Origin: Vibrio sp. JPW-9-11-11
Lineage (GTDB): Bacteria; Pseudomonadota; Gammaproteobacteria; Enterobacterales; Vibrionaceae
DNA: 52,884 bases
Direction: 5' to 3'
NCBI RefSeq assembly: GCF_013369335.1
Contig: NZ_SZQJ01000011.1
Location: 1-52,884, forward strand
Shown here: one piece after another, positions 26,929 through 35,775 of the stretch
How positions within the stretch are numbered: the first letter of the stretch is position 1
Layout: each line of letters starts with the position of its first letter
Notes under the pieces: generated by a model
Databases searched by the model: none
Told to the model about the DNA's origin: nothing
The model's input: only the letters and a program-made list of their open reading frames with translations
Program-made: the position numbers and the translations under genes

Positions 26929-27950
26929 GGCAATAACCAACGCGTTCTGTTTGAACATGATATTAGATAGCTCAAGCCCAGTGCCCCGCAACCACTGACA
27001 ACAATCCAAACTGGGATCACCCATAACGGATGACCCTGATGCCAACCGAACGCTTTCATCGGCCATAGAAATATCGGGTGCAACAGGTAAATGCCTAAGC
27101 TATGTTGACTAATAAAGCTCACCACGCGATGAGCTCGATTGGATAACCCTTCCCCATAGTAGCGACACAACATAAACACCATACTCGCCGCCAAAACCAC
27201 GTTCAGCGTTTTGTATGATAGCCAGCGACCAACGGTATACTTTTCTGCGACTAAACTATGCCCGATCACCATCCAAGCCGTGACAGCCAGCGCCATCACA
27301 CCCAGAGAGGTAAACAGCCAGACACTCCTGCGCCCCAAGGGGACACGCTGATAAAGCAAGTAACCGAGCGGCAAGTAACCGCTATATAACCACAGTTGGT
27401 TGCTCCAAATTCCATCAAGTCCGATAAGATAGAGCCAGGTGGTAAGCAGCCAAATCGCAACGTAAGCATAAAGGGCTGGGTCGCCGTAATAACGCCGCAC
27501 AAACTGAAAGATAGGAATCAAAAAATAGAGTGGAATAAAATAATAAAAGAAACCGAGGTGGTAGTAGGTTGCATGCCAAGGACTCTCTGCCAAGACTTGC
27601 TCGGTCACGCTAGCATCATAGCCGCTTAAACTTACCCCAGAGAGCAAAGCATAAAACAGCGACCAAACCAGAAACGGCACTAACACTTTACCGACTCGAC
27701 GCTTGAGATAGTACTTGAGATCAAATGGACGTTGATCTGTGAGCATTAACGCGCCACTAATCAAAATAAAGACTGGCACAGCCCAACGAGAAAGACTATT
27801 GATAGTGACCGCTGACGCCCACTCGTCGACCGGAATCACACCAAGCAGTTGGCGGTAAGGCGCTAACACATGAATAGCAATCACGGCAATCGCTGCGACG
27901 CAACGCAACAAGTCAAAAAATAACACCCTTTCTCTCACGCCGCGCCTCAC
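26925..27950 (-). CDS. acyltransferase-3 family membrane protein
   Basis: The 341-residue protein has about ten transmembrane helices and the acyltransferase-3 pattern. It contains FFDLLRCVAAIAVIAIHV with the conserved His after an Arg, and a SLGIYLLHPIFLWP block near the C-terminus. Relatives such as WecH O-acetylate cell-surface glycans. The substrate cannot be read from sequence. The start is uncertain: GTG at 27950, 27938 or 27926 are all in frame. No glycan operon is nearby. Confidence 0.82.
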   Translation of the reverse strand: MRRGVRERVLFFDLLRCVAAIAVIAIHVLAPYRQLLGVIPVDEWASAVTINSLSRWAVPVFILISGALMLTDQRPFDLKYYLKRRVGKVLVPFLVWSLFYALLSGVSLSGYDASVTEQVLAESPWHATYYHLGFFYYFIPLYFLIPIFQFVRRYYGDPALYAYVAIWLLTTWLYLIGLDGIWSNQLWLYSGYLPLGYLLYQRVPLGRRSVWLFTSLGVMALAVTAWMVIGHSLVAEKYTVGRWLSYKTLNVVLAASMVFMLCRYYGEGLSNRAHRVVSFISQHSLGIYLLHPIFLWPMKAFGWHQGHPLWVIPVWIVVSGCGALGLSYLISCSNRTRWLLP

Positions 27951-27983
27951 TCTCCGCTGATAACTGGATGACTATAACAATAA

Positions 27984-28018
27984 AAAAGCTGACCTAGGTA
28001 TCGGCTAGGTCAGCTTTT
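27984..28018. terminator. terminator of the ars operon
   Basis: A 14-bp stem AAAAGCTGACCTAG / CTAGGTCAGCTTTT with a 7-nt loop and T-run lies 19 bp past the arsJ stop. It insulates the ars operon from the acyltransferase gene. Confidence 0.9.
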
Positions 28019-28036
28019 AGTCAACACTTCTCGTCG

Positions 28037-29254
28037 TTAAGCAGTGACGTGTTTAAGTTTCGGTAGTCTGAGAGATATCACTGTGGTTAGCAACAAGAAA
28101 GCAGCCGAGACCCACAAACACGCTGCCAGCCCTGCCATTTGGAACACCCAGCCAGAGAGAATTGTACCGATCAAGCGCCCCATCGCATTCGCCATATAAT
28201 AGAAGCCCACGTCGAGTGAAACCCCATCGCCTTTGGCGTAGCTGACAATCAAATACGAGTGTAGTGACGAGTTCACCGCAAAAATAGCGCCAAACAACAT
28301 TAGACCGCCAACAATCACCAACTGCGGCTGCCAGCCGACTTGCACTGCATAAGCGATTGAAGCGGTGATAAGCGTTAGCAAGCCTGCCCATAGTAAGGCC
28401 GCGTGTCCATCTGGAACTTTGCCTTGCGCCTTACCCGTGATACGTGGCGCCACTCCTTGGACGATACCATAGGCAATGGTCCAGGCGGCAAGAAAGCCAC
28501 CGACAGATAAATGTGACCAACCAAACACCGAGCCGAGATAAATAGGCAAGGCGACCACAAACCAAACGTCGCGCGCGCCAAATAAGAACAAACGCGCTGC
28601 CGATAAAATATTGATCGACTCTGACTTAGAAAAAATCTGACTAAACTTAGGCTTGTTTTTGGCCTTACCCATGTTGCTCTCAAGGCCAATAAGACTGCCA
28701 ATAAACACCAGAGCCAATACACTTGCCATCAACAACACGGCGTATTTAAAGCCCACCAGCGACAGCAATAATCCGCCAATAAAAAAGCCCGCACCTTTGA
28801 GCGCGTTTTTTGAGCCAGTGAGTATCGCCACCCACTTATACAGTGCACCTTGCTGTTCATCGGGGACTAAAGTTTTAATAGAGCTCTTCGCGCTCATTTT
28901 ATTCAGATCTTTCGCAATTCCAGATAACGCTTGCGCCGCCATCACCCACGGAATCGTCAACCAACTGGTGGGCACGGCCAACATCGCCAAAGCAAAAATT
29001 TGCATTCCGAGGCCAATATTCATGGTTTTGTTTAGCCCTAAGCGTGCCCCTAACCAACCACCAATTAAGTTGGTGACTACGCCGAAAAACTCATAGAACA
29101 AAAACAAGGAGGCAATCTCTAAAGTGGAATAACCCAGATCATGAAAATAGAGCACCACCAGCATACGCAATGCGCCATCGGTAATGGTGAAATTCCAGTA
29201 ATTGAAAGTCACCAGCATGTACTGGCGAACGCTTTTACTCAAACTCGACAACAT
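28037..29254 (-). CDS. arsJ: organoarsenical efflux MFS transporter
   Basis: ArsJ exports 1-arseno-3-phosphoglycerate, which then breaks down outside the cell to arsenate. The protein of about 405 residues has twelve predicted transmembrane helices and the typical ArsJ opening YMLVTFNYWNFTITDGALRM. It also has the central loop AKDLNKMSAKSSIKTLVP. The start may be the ATG at 29254 or a GTG at 29266. It is the last gene of an arsR-gapdh-phosphatase-arsJ operon, and the adjacent GAPDH supports the assignment because it makes the exported compound. Confidence 0.92.
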   Translation of the reverse strand: MLSSLSKSVRQYMLVTFNYWNFTITDGALRMLVVLYFHDLGYSTLEIASLFLFYEFFGVVTNLIGGWLGARLGLNKTMNIGLGMQIFALAMLAVPTSWLTIPWVMAAQALSGIAKDLNKMSAKSSIKTLVPDEQQGALYKWVAILTGSKNALKGAGFFIGGLLLSLVGFKYAVLLMASVLALVFIGSLIGLESNMGKAKNKPKFSQIFSKSESINILSAARLFLFGARDVWFVVALPIYLGSVFGWSHLSVGGFLAAWTIAYGIVQGVAPRITGKAQGKVPDGHAALLWAGLLTLITASIAYAVQVGWQPQLVIVGGLMLFGAIFAVNSSLHSYLIVSYAKGDGVSLDVGFYYMANAMGRLIGTILSGWVFQMAGLAACLWVSAAFLLLTTVISLRLPKLKHVTA

Positions 29255-29288
29255 CTTCCTTCGCACCTATTGGTTATGTGGTAGAACA

Positions 29289-29321
29289 AGAGCTTTTGGC
29301 CTACAGGTAACCAAAAGCTCT
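29289..29321 (-). other. hairpin between the phosphatase gene and arsJ
   Basis: An 11-bp inverted repeat (AGAGCTTTTGG / CCAAAAGCTCT, 11-nt loop) fills most of the gap between the two genes. It lacks a T-run, so it is more likely an RNA-processing or stability element than a terminator. Confidence 0.6.
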
Positions 29322-29329
29322 CAAGCGTG

Positions 29330-29821
29330 TTATTGCGCCGCGACTGCTGTGATGTAGTCCAGTTGGACCGGCTTAGTAAAGGCGCCCGGTCTCAATGCTT
29401 GCACCTGCGTGATGATGTTCTCTAGCGGCCAACCTTTTTCAAGCAACAAGTGGGCAGCAAAAAGGCCAGTGCGACCCGAACCGCCCATACAATGCAGCGC
29501 GACTTTTCCGCCACGATCAACAATCTGGTGCAACACAGGGCTCGCTTGTTGCCATTTAGTGGTAAAACGTTGGTCCGGTGCACAGTCATCTTCGATTTCA
29601 ATTTGAAACCACTGCATACCGAGTTGCTGTGTCTCTCGCCCTAATGCCTCCACTTGCTTACTCGCCAACTCTGCGTCATCGAGTGCAGTGACAATCGCTT
29701 CAACACCTTGCTGCTTTAGCTGTTCGAGCGATGCCATAAGACCAACGCCCTTTGTCCCCGGACACGGGGTAAGAACCAGCGCGCCACTATCTAGGTTTAG
29801 TTGCCAGGTTGGGTGTGTCAT
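29330..29821 (-). CDS. dual-specificity-type (CDKN3-like) phosphatase in the ars operon
   Basis: The 163-residue protein carries the cysteine-phosphatase signature HCMGGSGRTG, with nucleophile Cys111 and Arg117. Candidate acid residues Asp78, Asp79 and Asp83 lie about 30 residues before it. The overall shape matches the CDKN3/dual-specificity group. It is 10 bp downstream of the GAPDH gene, so it belongs to the operon. Thioredoxin-linked arsenate reductases evolved from a different (low-molecular-weight) tyrosine-phosphatase fold. A role on an arsenylated or phosphorylated intermediate is therefore plausible, but is inference. Confidence 0.82.
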   Translation of the reverse strand: MTHPTWQLNLDSGALVLTPCPGTKGVGLMASLEQLKQQGVEAIVTALDDAELASKQVEALGRETQQLGMQWFQIEIEDDCAPDQRFTTKWQQASPVLHQIVDRGGKVALHCMGGSGRTGLFAAHLLLEKGWPLENIITQVQALRPGAFTKPVQLDYITAVAAQ

Positions 29822-29831
29822 TGCTATCTCC

Positions 29832-30833
29832 TTACGCTAAACCCACTTTACGTACTAACTCGGCGGTACGAGTCGCGTAGCCCATCTCATTGTCGTACCA
29901 CGCATAAATTTTGACCATACGAGTTCCGACGACCATAGTAGACTGCGCATCGACGATGGTTGAACGCTGGTCACCACGGTAATCAATAGAGACTAAAGGA
30001 CGTTCTTCAAAGCCGAGAATGCCTTTAAGTTCACCTTGAGCGGCTTCTTTTAGCAGTGCGTTGACCTCTTCAGCAGTGGTATCACGTTTCACATCAAAAA
30101 TGATGTCGGTCAGCGACGCGTTCGCCAGCGGTACGCGCACGGCGTGGCCATTGATCTTGCCTTGCAACTCGGGGAAGATTTCCACAATCGCAGTCGCACT
30201 GCCCGTGGTAGTCGGAATCAAACTCATGCCACAAGCACGCGCACGACGTAAGTCTTTATGGGGGGCGTCCAGAATCGTCTGCGTATTGGTTAAATCGTGA
30301 ATCGTGGTAAATGAAGATTGCTCAATGCCGAGTTTTTCGTGAATCACTTTCACCACCGGAGCAATACAGTTGGTGGTACAAGATGCGGCCGTAACAATAC
30401 GATGGCGGTTAGGATCGAAAATCTCCTCATTGATACCAACCACGATATTCGCCACGCCAGGTTCTTTCACTGGTGCAGACACCACCACGCGCTTCACTCC
30501 TTGTTCTAAGTAACGGTTGAGCAACTCCGTTTTGCGGTGAACCCCAGTCGCTTCAATCACCACGTCGCAACCAGACCAATCAACCGCATCAATCGCTTTC
30601 TCTTGACTGGTTTTGATCACTTTTCCGGCGATCACCAACTCGTTGCCACCCGCTGACACTTCATGGTGCCAACGACCTTGAACCGAATCGAACTCCAGCA
30701 AGTGACCAAGTGTCGCGGCGTCTCCAGCCACATCGTTGATATGGACAAATTCGAGTTCGGGCCAGTCAAAGGCGGCGCGAAGTGCAAGACGTCCAATTCG
30801 GCCAAAGCCGTTAATCCCTACTTTAATAGTCAT
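29832..30833 (-). CDS. ArsJ-associated glyceraldehyde-3-phosphate dehydrogenase
   Basis: The 333-residue enzyme has the NAD-binding start [10 protein letters not shown] and the catalytic Cys152 in SCTTNC. The family motifs [11 protein letters not shown] and WYDNEMGYA are present. In this operon type GAPDH uses arsenate in place of phosphate to form 1-arseno-3-phosphoglycerate for export by ArsJ. It is unlikely to be the main glycolytic copy given its place 20 bp after arsR and upstream of arsJ. No truncation is seen. Confidence 0.93.
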   Translation of the reverse strand: MTIKVGINGFGRIGRLALRAAFDWPELEFVHINDVAGDAATLGHLLEFDSVQGRWHHEVSAGGNELVIAGKVIKTSQEKAIDAVDWSGCDVVIEATGVHRKTELLNRYLEQGVKRVVVSAPVKEPGVANIVVGINEEIFDPNRHRIVTAASCTTNCIAPVVKVIHEKLGIEQSSFTTIHDLTNTQTILDAPHKDLRRARACGMSLIPTTTGSATAIVEIFPELQGKINGHAVRVPLANASLTDIIFDVKRDTTAEEVNALLKEAAQGELKGILGFEERPLVSIDYRGDQRSTIVDAQSTMVVGTRMVKIYAWYDNEMGYATRTAELVRKVGLA

Positions 30834-30853
30834 AGTTCACTCTCTTAACTCAA

Positions 30854-31195
30854 TTATTGGCAACACACAGGGCGAACCTGCATGGCATGCAGACGTTTAA
30901 TGTCTTGCTGGTACTCAGTTTTTAAACAGTTGGATGCCACCAGATCGTCGATCAGTTTTTTCATCCACCCAGGCAAATCATTGGCCAGTCGGTAAAACAC
31001 CCACTGGCCTTGTCGAACATCGACCAAGACACCACTCGCGCGAAGTTGGGCGAGATGACGAGAAATTTTAGGTTGGCTTTGATCAAGCGCTTGGGTCAGC
31101 TCACCGACGCTCAAGCACTGCTCCCGCATGATCAGCATCAGGCAGCGCACGCGAGTTTCGTCGGCAAGAAGTTTGAAAAACTGATGAGGCAACAT
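30854..31195 (-). CDS. arsR: ArsR-family arsenic-responsive repressor
   Basis: The 113-residue winged-helix protein heads the ars operon. The DNA-reading helix is near LDQSQPKISRHLAQLR (38-52). The classical ELCVCDL arsenic-binding motif is missing: only Cys27 lies at that site (EQCLSVGEL). Other cysteines are Cys18, Cys90 and a C-terminal pair Cys111-Cys112. This suggests a C-terminal As(III) site of the kind known in Acidithiobacillus ArsR, an inference. Arsenite release would open transcription of the whole operon. Confidence 0.93.
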   Translation of the reverse strand: MLPHQFFKLLADETRVRCLMLIMREQCLSVGELTQALDQSQPKISRHLAQLRASGVLVDVRQGQWVFYRLANDLPGWMKKLIDDLVASNCLKTEYQQDIKRLHAMQVRPVCCQ

Positions 31196-31213
31196 TTAAT
31201 ATACTCACATATG

Positions 31214-31227
31214 GATATGCGAATATC
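31214..31227. promoter_or_regulatory. candidate ArsR operator
   Basis: A perfect inverted repeat GATAT-gcga-ATATC lies 19-32 bp before the arsR start, inside a longer AT-rich quasi-palindrome. Its place over the promoter fits autoregulation. Confidence 0.5.
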
Positions 31228-31299
31228 TTTGCTCAACAGAGGAGGAGAAGCAATCCCTAAACCAAGATTGTCACAAATATTTCATATTCGAACGGCGCG

Positions 31300-32538
31300 T
31301 CAGCCAACTCGATTCAGTTCACTGCTCCAACGCTGAGCTTCAGACAGGCGGGGCATGACTTCCCCGATTGAGATATTGAGTTGCTGGCACGCACTCTCCA
31401 TCCCTTCCCAATCGGCACTCTCGTAACACTCTTCAAGATCAATAAGCAGACCATAGGGACCTTGGCGCTCTAATAGCGCCTGCTTAATGGTAGTACACAG
31501 AGGCAATTGGGCCACTAAGTCCGTCAATGACATTTCGAGCATCGCATCGAGCATCGAGAACAGGCCAATCAAAAACGCTTGGTCGCGATGCTGACTGAAC
31601 GGATTGTCTCGTGACATCAACATAAAGAATTGTGCGCGCTGTAAACTCAGGGTATAGAGTTCTTTTGGTTTATTGACCGACACATACGAGGCCACCGCGA
31701 GTGAGACAAAGATTTTAATTTTGTCTTGCCCTAGGTACACCAAGGCTTGACGAAATGAGGAGATCGGCACGGCAATCCGATCAGACATTGAGTTGACAAA
31801 GCGCAGCAGTTTGTACGACAGCGCCACATCGCGCGCCACTATCCGCTCGACTTTGAGAAAATCGACTTCAGGCTTACAAACCTCTTGAAAGAGTTCCATC
31901 GCGATCAAGTGCTCTGGACTGACATAGCGCTGGCGTACAACCTCAGGCTTGCTAAAGAAGTAACCTTGAAAGAAGGTAAACCCCGCCGAACGCGTGGCAA
32001 GAAACTCCTTTTCCGTTTCGACTCGCTCGGCGAGAAACTTACGTTTGACGCCCATTGCTAACCGCTCTTTCACTAATGCGCAAGAAGCCTCAAGCCCCGT
32101 CGCCATAATGTCGATCTTGACGATGTGCACCAATGGAAGAAACCGTTCCCATTCTGGCTTATAAACAAAATCATCCAGGGCAATGATATAGCCTTGGCTG
32201 TGGATCTGTTGCACCGCGTCGTACAGCTCATCATTGGGCGTACAAGTTTCTAAAATCTCAACCACGATTTTGTTTTTAGGTAACGACAAGGGCAACAAGC
32301 GCAACAGAGATTGCTGGGGAAAGTTAATAAAGCAGCGTGAGTTCGCCATTGCGGGGTTAGTCCCCAACGACAGAAAATTTTCAACAATAATTCGATAGGT
32401 CGCTCGATTGGAGTCGACATGTTCGGGGTAAGCGTTACTTTCTCCATCGCGAAACAACAGCTCATAGCCAAGCGTTTGCCGCTTGGCGTTTAAGATTGGT
32501 TGTCTCGCGACAAAAGTGTCTTTGGTTCGTCTATACAT
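31300..32538 (-). CDS. EAL-HDOD signalling protein (YuxH type)
   Basis: The 412-residue protein has an N-terminal EAL-like domain (about 8-205) and a C-terminal HDOD domain (about 205-390). The EAL motif reads ELL (26-28). DDF, KID, AERVE and QGYFFSKP remain, but the loop after DDF is altered (DDFVYKPEW rather than DDFGSG), so c-di-GMP hydrolysis is doubtful. HDOD domains usually act as regulatory scaffolds. It probably binds c-di-GMP or partner proteins. The gene lies 14 bp downstream of rhtB on the same strand. Confidence 0.85.
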   Translation of the reverse strand: MYRRTKDTFVARQPILNAKRQTLGYELLFRDGESNAYPEHVDSNRATYRIIVENFLSLGTNPAMANSRCFINFPQQSLLRLLPLSLPKNKIVVEILETCTPNDELYDAVQQIHSQGYIIALDDFVYKPEWERFLPLVHIVKIDIMATGLEASCALVKERLAMGVKRKFLAERVETEKEFLATRSAGFTFFQGYFFSKPEVVRQRYVSPEHLIAMELFQEVCKPEVDFLKVERIVARDVALSYKLLRFVNSMSDRIAVPISSFRQALVYLGQDKIKIFVSLAVASYVSVNKPKELYTLSLQRAQFFMLMSRDNPFSQHRDQAFLIGLFSMLDAMLEMSLTDLVAQLPLCTTIKQALLERQGPYGLLIDLEECYESADWEGMESACQQLNISIGEVMPRLSEAQRWSSELNRVG

Positions 32539-32552
32539 GAGCGCGAGTCTAA

Positions 32553-33170
32553 TTAGGCTTTCGCTGCCGCGAGTAATGCGCCGCAGCCCATAAACATCGA
32601 GCCAAATAGCTTATTAATTTTCGACATCATTCGCTCTGAACGAATAAAGCGTCCCATTTGCGCGGCTAAGCTGGTGTAACCTAACATCACGCACGCATCA
32701 ATGGTCACCGTTGTGACCCCCAGCACCAAGAGTTGCGTCAGTTGATCTTGGCTAGGGTCGATAAACTGAGGAAAAAGTGCGACCAAAAAAACAATCGATT
32801 TTGGGTTGGTCAGGTTGATTAACACGGCTTTGCGCATCAGTTTTATCCCTGACAGCGCTTGGCCACTTTCGAGCGTATTTAAGCTCGAGCGGTCTCGCCA
32901 CTTTTGAATACCGAGCCAAACAAGATACACCGCCCCGGCCCATTTGATCACGCTAAAAGCGACTGCTGACTGCGCGACCAATGCACCGATCCCCGCCCCG
33001 ACTAACACGATGTGAATGGCTAGACCAATTTGTAATCCAGCGATGGCAGACAGCGAGCGGCGCGTGCCATAACTTAAGCCGTTGCTGATTGAGTTAACCG
33101 TCCCCGATCCTGGCGCCAAGCTAAACACTATTGCGGTTACTACATAAGCAAGCCAAACATGCATATCCAT
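32553..33170 (-). CDS. rhtB: homoserine/homoserine-lactone efflux protein
   Basis: RhtB is a LysE-family inner-membrane exporter. The 205-residue protein has six hydrophobic segments. It shares long stretches with E. coli RhtB, including SLAPGSG, AIAGLQIGLAIHIVLVG and NLTNPKSIVFLVALFPQF. The ATG at 33170, after GAGAGGAA, gives the family length; the frame is open to 33206. It is divergent from pldB, the same neighbour as in E. coli. Confidence 0.93.
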   Translation of the reverse strand: MDMHVWLAYVVTAIVFSLAPGSGTVNSISNGLSYGTRRSLSAIAGLQIGLAIHIVLVGAGIGALVAQSAVAFSVIKWAGAVYLVWLGIQKWRDRSSLNTLESGQALSGIKLMRKAVLINLTNPKSIVFLVALFPQFIDPSQDQLTQLLVLGVTTVTIDACVMLGYTSLAAQMGRFIRSERMMSKINKLFGSMFMGCGALLAAAKA

Positions 33171-33251
33171 CGTTTTTTCCTCTCGACTAAAGCGAGCTAG
33201 CCACACATAATCTGTTGTTGAACAGTGAAATCGAACTTAGGGTTAACCCTC

Positions 33252-34238
33252 ATGAATGACTCCAGTTGCAACATTACTCCTCCTTATACTCAAGAGTCCG
33301 ATTTTGAGCAAGCTATCAAAAGCAATATTGCTACATTCTGGTGCTCTCGTCAGGAAGGGAACTTAAAAACGTTTGATAACAAATCGTTGTACTGGACCCG
33401 CTTTACCTCTGCCGAGCACACCAAAGCCATCTTGGTGGTGAATGGTCGTATTGAGTGTTGCGCCAAGTATCAAGAGCTATTTTACGATCTTTTCCAACAG
33501 GGGTATGACGTCTACTCGTACGACCATCGTGGTCAAGGTTGGTCGGATCGAATGATCGAAGACAGGCAGATGGGCTATGTCGATGAGTTTGACGACTATG
33601 TACACGACCTCGACGCGCTAGTGAACCATTTTAAGCTTGAGCACTATCAAAAGCGCTATCTGCTGGGCCATTCAATGGGAGGCAACATCACTACCCGCTA
33701 CTTGCAAACTCACCGCAACCCATTTGATGCCGCGGCATTGAGCGCGCCTATGTTTGGCGTCAACGTACCTTGGCACTTACGCCCTTTTGCGCCAATGATC
33801 GGCCAACTACTGACGGCCTGGCACGCCACACCCACCTTTGCGCCCGGACAAGTGGCTTACTTTCCTAAACCCTTTGTCGGCAATTTACTTAGTCAAAGTG
33901 AAGTGCGCTACCAATGGTTTCGCAATCTGTACGAACAGCACCCAGAGCTCAGAATCGGCGGCGCTAGCACACGTTGGGTCTGGCAAGGGTTAATAGCGTG
34001 TAAGCAGTGCTATCTGATGACTCGTCACCTCAACACGCCTCTATTGGTGATGCAAGCAGGCGAAGACCAGATCGTTTCCAACTCCGCGCAAACACGCCTA
34101 GTCAAAAAGCTCAAAAAAACACAGCCAGAGTGCCAACTGCATGTGATTGTCGGCGCACGCCACGAGCTGCTGTTTGAACAGGATCAGTACCGTAACCAAG
34201 CGCTGGACGCGACCTTGGCCTTTTTCGACCAGTATTAA
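33252..34238 (+). CDS. pldB: lysophospholipase L2
   Basis: PldB is an alpha/beta hydrolase acting on lysophospholipids at the inner membrane. The 328-residue protein has the nucleophile elbow GHSMGG, the acid in GEDQIV and the histidine in GARHELLFE, a full triad. I use the ATG at 33252; a GTG at 33225 is also in frame. It is followed by yigL, as in E. coli. No signal peptide is evident. Confidence 0.93.
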   Translation: MNDSSCNITPPYTQESDFEQAIKSNIATFWCSRQEGNLKTFDNKSLYWTRFTSAEHTKAILVVNGRIECCAKYQELFYDLFQQGYDVYSYDHRGQGWSDRMIEDRQMGYVDEFDDYVHDLDALVNHFKLEHYQKRYLLGHSMGGNITTRYLQTHRNPFDAAALSAPMFGVNVPWHLRPFAPMIGQLLTAWHATPTFAPGQVAYFPKPFVGNLLSQSEVRYQWFRNLYEQHPELRIGGASTRWVWQGLIACKQCYLMTRHLNTPLLVMQAGEDQIVSNSAQTRLVKKLKKTQPECQLHVIVGARHELLFEQDQYRNQALDATLAFFDQY

Positions 34239-34349
34239 AATAGGAAATGCAGCAAGGAGATCTTTACCCTCTTTTTCCCCTTTCGGTTCGAGTAAACTGT
34301 GGCCTTATTAGCCAATCAGGCTCATCAACACACTGTTACTGAGGGTGAT

Positions 34350-35177
34350 ATGTCAGACTCACGCAAAGATACTCCTTTTCATATCGTGGCTTCGGATCTC
34401 GATGGCACGTTGCTCGCCCCTAACCACCAATTAAGCGAGTTTTCAAAGCAAACTCTGCAAGCGCTGCATGAAAAAGGCTTCACCTTTGTCTTTGCTACGG
34501 GTCGCCACCACGTTGACGTGGCCAGCATTCGCCAAATCGCAGGTATCCCCGCTTATATGATCACCTCGAATGGCGCGCGCGTGCACGACCAGAACGATCA
34601 ACTGATGTATAGCAAAAACGTCCCTGCTGAACGGGTTCAGTCAGTGATCGATGTGATCAAAGGCGATCCGAAGGTTTTTATCCACATGTACCAAAACGAA
34701 GATTGGCTGCTTGATAGAGACGATGAGACTCTGGCGAAATTCCACAGTGAATCGGGCTTTAGCTACAAGCGCTTCGATGCCAACGCGGCGCCCACCGACG
34801 GCATCGCCAAGATTTTTTTCACGCACCCGGATCACGATCACGACCATTTGGTGAACTATGAACACATGCTGCGTGAACAATTTGGTGACCAACTGAATAT
34901 CGCTTTTTCTACACCTTGGTGTTTAGAGGTGATGGCGGCTGAAGTGTCAAAAGGCCACGCGCTCGACGCCGTAGCCAAATCGCTCGATTTAACCTTGGAT
35001 AACTGCATCGCATTTGGTGATGGAATGAATGATGCTGAAATGCTCGAGATGGCAGGTAAAGGGCTGGTCATGGCGACCGCACACCACAAAGTTAAACAGG
35101 CGCTGCCCGATATTGAAGTGATTGGCAGCAACGCGGATGACGCCGTTGCTCATTATTTACATCGACACCTGTTCTAA
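34350..35177 (+). CDS. yigL: HAD-family phosphatase YigL (Cof type)
   Basis: YigL hydrolyses phosphorylated sugars and pyridoxal phosphate. The 275-residue protein has HAD motif I DLDGTLL (from Asp16), a type II cap domain and the C-terminal motif FGDGMNDAEML. The ATG at 34350 follows GAGGGTG; the frame is open to 34299. It lies 111 bp downstream of pldB and is probably cotranscribed. Confidence 0.9.
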   Translation: MSDSRKDTPFHIVASDLDGTLLAPNHQLSEFSKQTLQALHEKGFTFVFATGRHHVDVASIRQIAGIPAYMITSNGARVHDQNDQLMYSKNVPAERVQSVIDVIKGDPKVFIHMYQNEDWLLDRDDETLAKFHSESGFSYKRFDANAAPTDGIAKIFFTHPDHDHDHLVNYEHMLREQFGDQLNIAFSTPWCLEVMAAEVSKGHALDAVAKSLDLTLDNCIAFGDGMNDAEMLEMAGKGLVMATAHHKVKQALPDIEVIGSNADDAVAHYLHRHLF

Positions 35178-35192
35178 TCCACCATGCTTAAG

Positions 35193-35210
35193 GGCTGCCA
35201 TTTGGCAGCC
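35193..35210. terminator. hairpin after yigL
   Basis: A 7-bp GC-rich stem GGCTGCC / GGCAGCC with loop ATTT lies 16 bp after the stop. The T-tail is weak, so termination efficiency is uncertain. Confidence 0.5.
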
Positions 35211-35265
35211 TGTTCATACCCATCGCATTAGTTAGATGTTCAGAAAATGGGTGTGACTGGTATCC

Positions 35266-35736
35266 TTACCTTTGGCTCGGCAATCTCTCTTTGCCAAGGA
35301 TTGCCAGCCACTCCTCTTCACTGACTGGCATCACTGACAAACGGTTGCCCCGCTTTACCAGCGGCATGTTTTCCAGCTCAGGCATCGCCTTTAACACCGA
35401 CAACGGGATCAGCCGCTGCGTGTGGCGCACATATTCGATATCGACCATAAACCAACGCGGACTATCAGGCGTAGATTTAGGGTCGTAATAATCGCTGCTA
35501 GGGTCGAACGAAAAGTGATCGGGATAAGCGGCTTTGGTCACTTTTGCCACACCAGCCACGCCAACGTTTTTGCATGATGAGTGATAAATCAAAACGAAAT
35601 CTCCGACTTTGACCTCATCGCGCAGCATATTTCGCGCTTGGTAATTGCGCACACCTTCCCAACATGAGCGATTTTGTGTACGAAGCGTGTCAATAGAAAA
35701 GGTGTCCGGTTCAGTTTTGAATAACCAATATGCCAT
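35266..35736 (-). CDS. EVE-domain protein
   Basis: The 156-residue protein is a single EVE domain, a PUA-like fold that binds modified nucleotides. It shows the typical MAYWLFKTEP start, the WEGVRNYQARN loop, the YHSS element and the YYDPKS segment. Bacterial members are of unclear role and sometimes accompany restriction systems; none is visible here. It is divergent from the multidomain lipoprotein gene. Confidence 0.88.
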   Translation of the reverse strand: MAYWLFKTEPDTFSIDTLRTQNRSCWEGVRNYQARNMLRDEVKVGDFVLIYHSSCKNVGVAGVAKVTKAAYPDHFSFDPSSDYYDPKSTPDSPRWFMVDIEYVRHTQRLIPLSVLKAMPELENMPLVKRGNRLSVMPVSEEEWLAILGKERLPSQR

Positions 35737-35775
35737 AATAGAGTCCGCCAGTTTCTGAAATAGGGAAGGTATAAC

